Below, piece by piece: positions 60,420-64,000 of a stretch of DNA of 64,000 nt. The position numbers were made by a program, and so were the translations under genes. Source of the DNA: Ferdinandcohnia humi_A (GTDB taxonomy: Bacteria; Bacillota; Bacilli; Bacillales; Bacillaceae_L); assembly GCA_047608075.1 (NCBI GenBank), contig JBLKRX010000024.1, positions 1 through 64,000 on the forward strand, read 5' to 3'. Within the stretch, counting starts at the first letter, position 1. Each line of letters opens with the position of its first letter. The notes under the pieces are model-generated. The model ran no database searches. It had not been told where the DNA came from and was given only the letters and a program-made list of their open reading frames with translations.

Positions 60420-60602
60420 TTCTTCAAATTAGTCATCGTTTTTTTAGATGTACATTTACCCTCTTATAACCTTATAAAGCTTCAAAAGCAGCTTACTATG
60501 AAAAACGTCAGACTTGAGATGTAGGTATATTGAGACTAATTACGAATGTTAAAAAATTCCTTGCAAACTTATTATAAATATATAAATAAGTATTGGAGCT
60601 GA

Positions 60603-61145
60603 ATGGAATTGAATTTGTTAGTTATTAGTGGAGGTCCAAATAAAAGTGGTAACACAAGAATTGTCTCTAGGTATTTATCCCAGGCATATAATATTGATTT
60701 ATTTGATCTAAGTGAAATTGTGCTGCCACTATTTAATGGTGAAAAAGAACAGGATGAAAATAAAAGTGTAAAACTGCTTAGAAACGCGGTTGATAAAACT
60801 GATGGTATTCTACTTGTAACGCCAGAGTATCATAATGCAATGAGTGGTGCCTTAAAGAATGCAATTGAATTTTTGGGGAGTAAACATTTTGAGCATAAGC
60901 CAATTGGTCTCATAGCTGTATGTGGAGGAGGAAAGGGCGGGATTAACGCTTTAAATAATATGCGTACAGTAGCAAGAAGTTTATATGCAAATGTGTTATC
61001 CAGACAATTGGTTATTGATCCTATATCAATAGATAGGGAAAATAAGAATCTTTACGATAATGTGACTTCAAAAATAAATGATCTACTAGATGAGCTTTTC
61101 TTATACACGAAAATACATATAACCTATAAAGAGAGAATTTCTTAA
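60603..61145 (+). CDS. NADPH-dependent FMN reductase
   Basis: 180 residues with the flavodoxin-like start LLVISGGPNKSGNTRIVSRY, LLVTPEYHNAMSGALKNAIE (about 76-95) and CGGGKGGINALNNMR. AzoR/YhdA-type reductases use NADPH to reduce FMN, quinones or azo dyes. The start may also be TTG 60609. AT-rich, part of the enzyme cluster. Confidence 0.9.
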   Translation: MELNLLVISGGPNKSGNTRIVSRYLSQAYNIDLFDLSEIVLPLFNGEKEQDENKSVKLLRNAVDKTDGILLVTPEYHNAMSGALKNAIEFLGSKHFEHKPIGLIAVCGGGKGGINALNNMRTVARSLYANVLSRQLVIDPISIDRENKNLYDNVTSKINDLLDELFLYTKIHITYKERIS

Positions 61146-61217
61146 CTTGATTTTTAAGGAAAGATAACTTATTAAAATAACTGATTGAATATTGGTTTAT
61201 AAGAAGGTGGGGAAAAT

Positions 61218-61694
61218 ATGATGATTAAAGGACTATATGAAGCCCATTTACCTGTAAGTAATTTAAGGATATCAGTAGAGTTTTACAGAAAACTAGGTTT
61301 AGAACTATGTAGCGAAATAACAGACACATCAAAAGTTGCTTTCTTTTGGGTGGAGAAAGGCAAAAGCTGGATTGGTTTATGGGAAAACGATGAAGCAGTA
61401 TCTACAAAATATCACCCTTCATTACGTCATTTAGCCTTTAGGGTAGAGTTAGATGATTTAAAGAAGGCGAAATTGAAATTAAGAGAAAATGGGATAGAAC
61501 TAAGGGGAGATTTTGGACTAGACCCAATAGAACCTATAGTTATGCCCTATAATGGCCATGCAATGATTTATTTGAATGATCCAGATGGTAATAGTGTTGA
61601 ATTGATTACTTACTTAGAAAAAGTATCAGAAAACCATGAAATAATGTATTTGAGCGAATGGGAAGAAACAATAGGATCAAATCAAGTCCAATGA
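61218..61694 (+). CDS. VOC-family protein
   Basis: 158 residues. EAHLPVSNLRISVEFYRKLG (about 8-27), WIGLWEN, and MIYLNDPDGNSVELITYLE (about 113-131) mark a single VOC module. It lies between the reductase and the epimerase. SD AAGGTGGGGA precedes ATG. Substrate unknown. Confidence 0.87.
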   Translation: MMIKGLYEAHLPVSNLRISVEFYRKLGLELCSEITDTSKVAFFWVEKGKSWIGLWENDEAVSTKYHPSLRHLAFRVELDDLKKAKLKLRENGIELRGDFGLDPIEPIVMPYNGHAMIYLNDPDGNSVELITYLEKVSENHEIMYLSEWEETIGSNQVQ

Positions 61695-61842
61695 CTAAAT
61701 TTTTGCGGATATAGGGAAGATGATTTCTAATTAATAGGGGTTAAAAACAGGGCTATTCAACAGTTATAGAAGATGCTATGGTTAATTGGTAAGGAAAATA
61801 AAGTAAATGAAATTAAATATTTCAATTGGGGGACTCTTTTCC

Positions 61843-62736
61843 ATGAATTCTGCATTGATATTAGGTGGAACACAATTCTTCGGAAAAAAACTTGTTCATA
61901 TTTTACTAGATAAAGGAGTAAAAGTAACAATTGCAACTAGAGGAACGACACCGGATTCGTTTGGCGACCAAGTTGAAAGACTAATTATTAATAGAGAGGA
62001 TAGAGCCTCACTAGAAAAGGCGTTTACTACTAAACATTGGGATGTTGTGTACGATCAAACTTGCTATTCATCTGAAGAGGCTCGAGATGCAATGGAAGTG
62101 CTTGATGGGAAAGTTGGCAGATATGTATTCACCTCAAGCCAAGCCGTGTATGATTTTGGTCATTTGAGAAGCGAAAGTGAATTTAATCCATTAGCTTTCC
62201 AGCCTGAGTTAAAAAAGAGAAATGAGTATTCTGGGATAACTGGTTATCAGGAAGCAAAAAGAGCAGCAGAAGCAATTCTTTTCCAGAATTCCAATGTTCC
62301 TGTTGTCGCGGTTCGATTTCCTATAGTAGTTGGCAAGGATGATTATACGAATCGACTAAAATTCCATGTCGATAAAATTGTACAAGGGGAACCAATTGGG
62401 ATTCCTAATCCATCATTACGTTTTAGCTTTATTGAATCAAGTGAAGCTGCTGCATTTTTATATGAAATGGGAAGAAGTACGTTTGAGGGACCAATTAATC
62501 CTGGCTCGCAAGGCGACATTTCGTTAAAAGAACTGATTGATGTGATTGAGGTACGAAGTAACAAGGTAGCTAATGTAAGTAGGGATATAAATATTTCGCC
62601 ATATTCGATGGAAGGTTCATTTTCTGTCAATACTAATCTTGCAAGTAGCCTTGGATTCAAGTTCAAACCTCTTGATGAGCTAATAGGAGGTCTCATTAAC
62701 TATTATATACAAACACAAGCGGAGACTATCAAGTAA
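61843..62736 (+). CDS. NAD-dependent epimerase/dehydratase-like protein
   Basis: 297 residues from ATG 61843 (SD GGGGGA); ATG 61807 has no SD. An SDR-extended fold with ALILGGTQFFGKKLVHILLD (the GGTxFxG glycine motif) and VRFPIVVGKDDY. The usual YxxxK site appears as YQEAKRAAE. It may act on a sugar nucleotide or serve as an isomerase. Convergent with the ArsR-like regulator. Confidence 0.82.
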   Translation: MNSALILGGTQFFGKKLVHILLDKGVKVTIATRGTTPDSFGDQVERLIINREDRASLEKAFTTKHWDVVYDQTCYSSEEARDAMEVLDGKVGRYVFTSSQAVYDFGHLRSESEFNPLAFQPELKKRNEYSGITGYQEAKRAAEAILFQNSNVPVVAVRFPIVVGKDDYTNRLKFHVDKIVQGEPIGIPNPSLRFSFIESSEAAAFLYEMGRSTFEGPINPGSQGDISLKELIDVIEVRSNKVANVSRDINISPYSMEGSFSVNTNLASSLGFKFKPLDELIGGLINYYIQTQAETIK

Positions 62737-62740
62737 AATA

Positions 62741-62771
62741 AGAACACCTCATGTTTTTCATGAGGTGTTTA
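62741..62771. terminator. Bidirectional terminator
   Basis: AACACCTCATG ttttt CATGAGGTGTT, perfect stem between convergent genes. Confidence 0.9.
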
Positions 62772-62787
62772 TTCAGTATACGAAGAT

Positions 62788-63696
62788 TTAGAGATTTCCA
62801 AACACATACTCATCTAACATGGTTTTTAAATCTGCAAAGATATTTGGTCTAATTTCATATCTTTCATACTTAGCCGAGAAGTCCTTTACAGTCCTAAGAA
62901 GTCCAGCAATTCTTAGCAAGGTAAGGTGGTAATGGAGATTGCTTTTGGATATTTTTATTTCTTTAGAGAGTTCAGTTAGGTTGTATGATTTTTGTGCCAA
63001 TAATTTTAGAACCTGAAGCCGTTTTTCATCCCCTAACGCACGGGTCATTCTTGATAATTTCACTTGGGGAATCATATTACCATCCCTTGGAAGATCAAAG
63101 GCATAGGTGATGAAAATAACATTATTCAGATCAGAGACAAAATTCAATGGAGTTAGATGGTGACTTGGTACTAGAACAGCTAGACTTGTTTGCTGCGTTG
63201 GGATGATACGAATACCGTTTGTTAACTCTTCTATAAGGTCAATTGGATCATATTTGTTTTTTTCACCATTCAATAATTTGGATTTTTCTATGAGCTTATT
63301 GTTAAGCTTCTCATCAATCATATAAATCTGATGCCAGGTACTTAAGAGACTAAGAAAGTGATCCCGAAATTCGCTTAATTCTCCTGGTAGTCCTTCACAT
63401 AGGTAGGGAGAAAGAATTTCATATATTTCCCCAGGTTTTAGGTTTTTTAGCCATTCAAAGAATGTAACAATATCATGCTTAGCCGGGGATTTCCAAATAA
63501 GTACATTCATATATCCTAAATAAGTAAACGGTTCGGATTCTTCTAAAATAGATAGGAATTCGGAGTCATTAACTTTGGTTTTAATATCATTTACCCACGA
63601 TTTACCGAAATCGTGATAATTGTTTTTGGATGAAAAGACAAATAAGCTATTTAATAATTCATAGACTGGACTATATTCACTTTCGATAATAAGCAA
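62788..63696 (-). CDS. ArsR-type HTH regulator with DUF5937-like N-terminal domain
   Basis: 302 residues from TTG 63696, with GGAGGAAAAAACT as SD; TTG 63711 overlaps the SD. The C-terminal winged helix is ALGDEKRLQVLKLLAQKSYN with LSKEIKISKSNLHYHLTLLR. The N-terminal 200 residues form the DUF5937-type domain. It may control the AT-rich enzyme cluster next to it. Confidence 0.85.
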   Translation of the reverse strand: MLIIESEYSPVYELLNSLFVFSSKNNYHDFGKSWVNDIKTKVNDSEFLSILEESEPFTYLGYMNVLIWKSPAKHDIVTFFEWLKNLKPGEIYEILSPYLCEGLPGELSEFRDHFLSLLSTWHQIYMIDEKLNNKLIEKSKLLNGEKNKYDPIDLIEELTNGIRIIPTQQTSLAVLVPSHHLTPLNFVSDLNNVIFITYAFDLPRDGNMIPQVKLSRMTRALGDEKRLQVLKLLAQKSYNLTELSKEIKISKSNLHYHLTLLRIAGLLRTVKDFSAKYERYEIRPNIFADLKTMLDEYVFGNL

Positions 63697-63891
63697 AGTT
63701 TTTTCCTCCAACTAAATTAGTACACTAATAATAAAACATATTCAAATTAATTACCAGTTTGTTAGGGGCAAAAATTTTTGAACAATTATCTCATATTAGA
63801 AGTAGGTAGTGATGCTCATAATCACTTTTAAAAAGTCCATGTTTAAAACGAAGAAGAAAAAGGAAACTAAAAACAAAAGGGAGGGTTTGGT

Positions 63892-64000
63892 ATGAAATTT
63901 GTCATTATTGGAGGAGATGCAGCGGGAATGAGCGCTGCTATGCAAATAGTTAGGAATAGTTCAGGGAATTCCATTATTGTTTTAGAAAAAGGTGGTATTT
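63892..64000 (+). CDS. FAD/NAD(P)-dependent oxidoreductase, CoA-disulfide reductase-like (partial)
   Basis: The first 36 codons are in the window. MKFVIIGGDAAGMSAAMQIV is the Rossmann FAD motif of the pyridine nucleotide-disulfide family, with the GGDAAGMSAA form common in CoA-disulfide reductase and NADH oxidase. SD AAAAGGGAGG before ATG. The gene is truncated by the window edge. Confidence 0.8.
   Translation, partial: MKFVIIGGDAAGMSAAMQIVRNSSGNSIIVLEKGGI

Overview
The window looks like low-GC chromosomal DNA from a Bacillaceae member (Bacillus sensu lato). Reasons: strong AGGAGG-type ribosome binding sites with ATG/GTG/TTG starts, Bacillus-type genes (RocR/RocD, YwmB, YkvA, PlsY, PepF, Mta/TipA-type MerR), a B. 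subtilis-type SOS box, and dense intergenic repeats. I see no rRNA, tRNA, CRISPR array, transposase or prophage module. It reads as chromosome with a mosaic of small accessory operons.

Left part (1-24 kb). The window opens inside a 52-bp tandem repeat array. A RocR-like sigma-54 activator follows, divergent from ornithine aminotransferase (rocD), which has a textbook -24/-12 promoter and upstream palindromes. An MHS-family transporter and an ornithine-cyclodeaminase-family protein come next and suggest an arginine/ornithine use locus. Then come an orphan pair of Opp/Dpp-like permeases, a DUF985 cupin, a YkgB-like lactonase, a membrane HD-GYP protein, tyrosine phenol-lyase (unusual in Bacillus), a YlmA-like ATPase, an MccF/LD-carboxypeptidase, a PlsY paralogue, a GNAT acetyltransferase and a NarL-type two-component system with a downstream membrane protein.

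Middle (23-44 kb). A chemoreceptor, a TipAS/Mta-type MerR regulator with its own 19-bp-spacer promoter, a MazG-like protein, a zinc-ribbon protein, a PD-(D/E)XK protein and a TetM-like GTPase are followed by an LLM oxidoreductase. Two ABC-2 export operons then sit side by side. One pairs with a PadR regulator (three similar operators), the other with a TetR regulator (two palindromes bracketing the promoter). A VOC protein, a MarR/MFS operon, a possible HExxH metallopeptidase, a second MFS protein and a HAD phosphatase follow.

Right part (44-64 kb). A MITE-like element, PepF, a YkvA protein, a small SOS-type operon (WYL-like plus LexA-like HTH), an L,D-transpeptidase, a PH/FxLYD membrane protein, a second orphan Opp-like permease pair, YwmB, a frameshifted small membrane gene, a DUF1259 protein, an EamA transporter, a YbaK deacylase, a second HAD, and an AT-rich cluster of small-molecule enzymes (ADH, two VOC, FMN reductase, epimerase) with an ArsR-like regulator. 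A CoA-disulfide-reductase-like gene runs off the end.

The most distinctive non-coding feature is a modular dispersed repeat with terminal GCGCAAGCG/CGCTTGCGC inverted repeats. Five copies occur, all in the same orientation, four of them just behind the end of a plus-strand gene.
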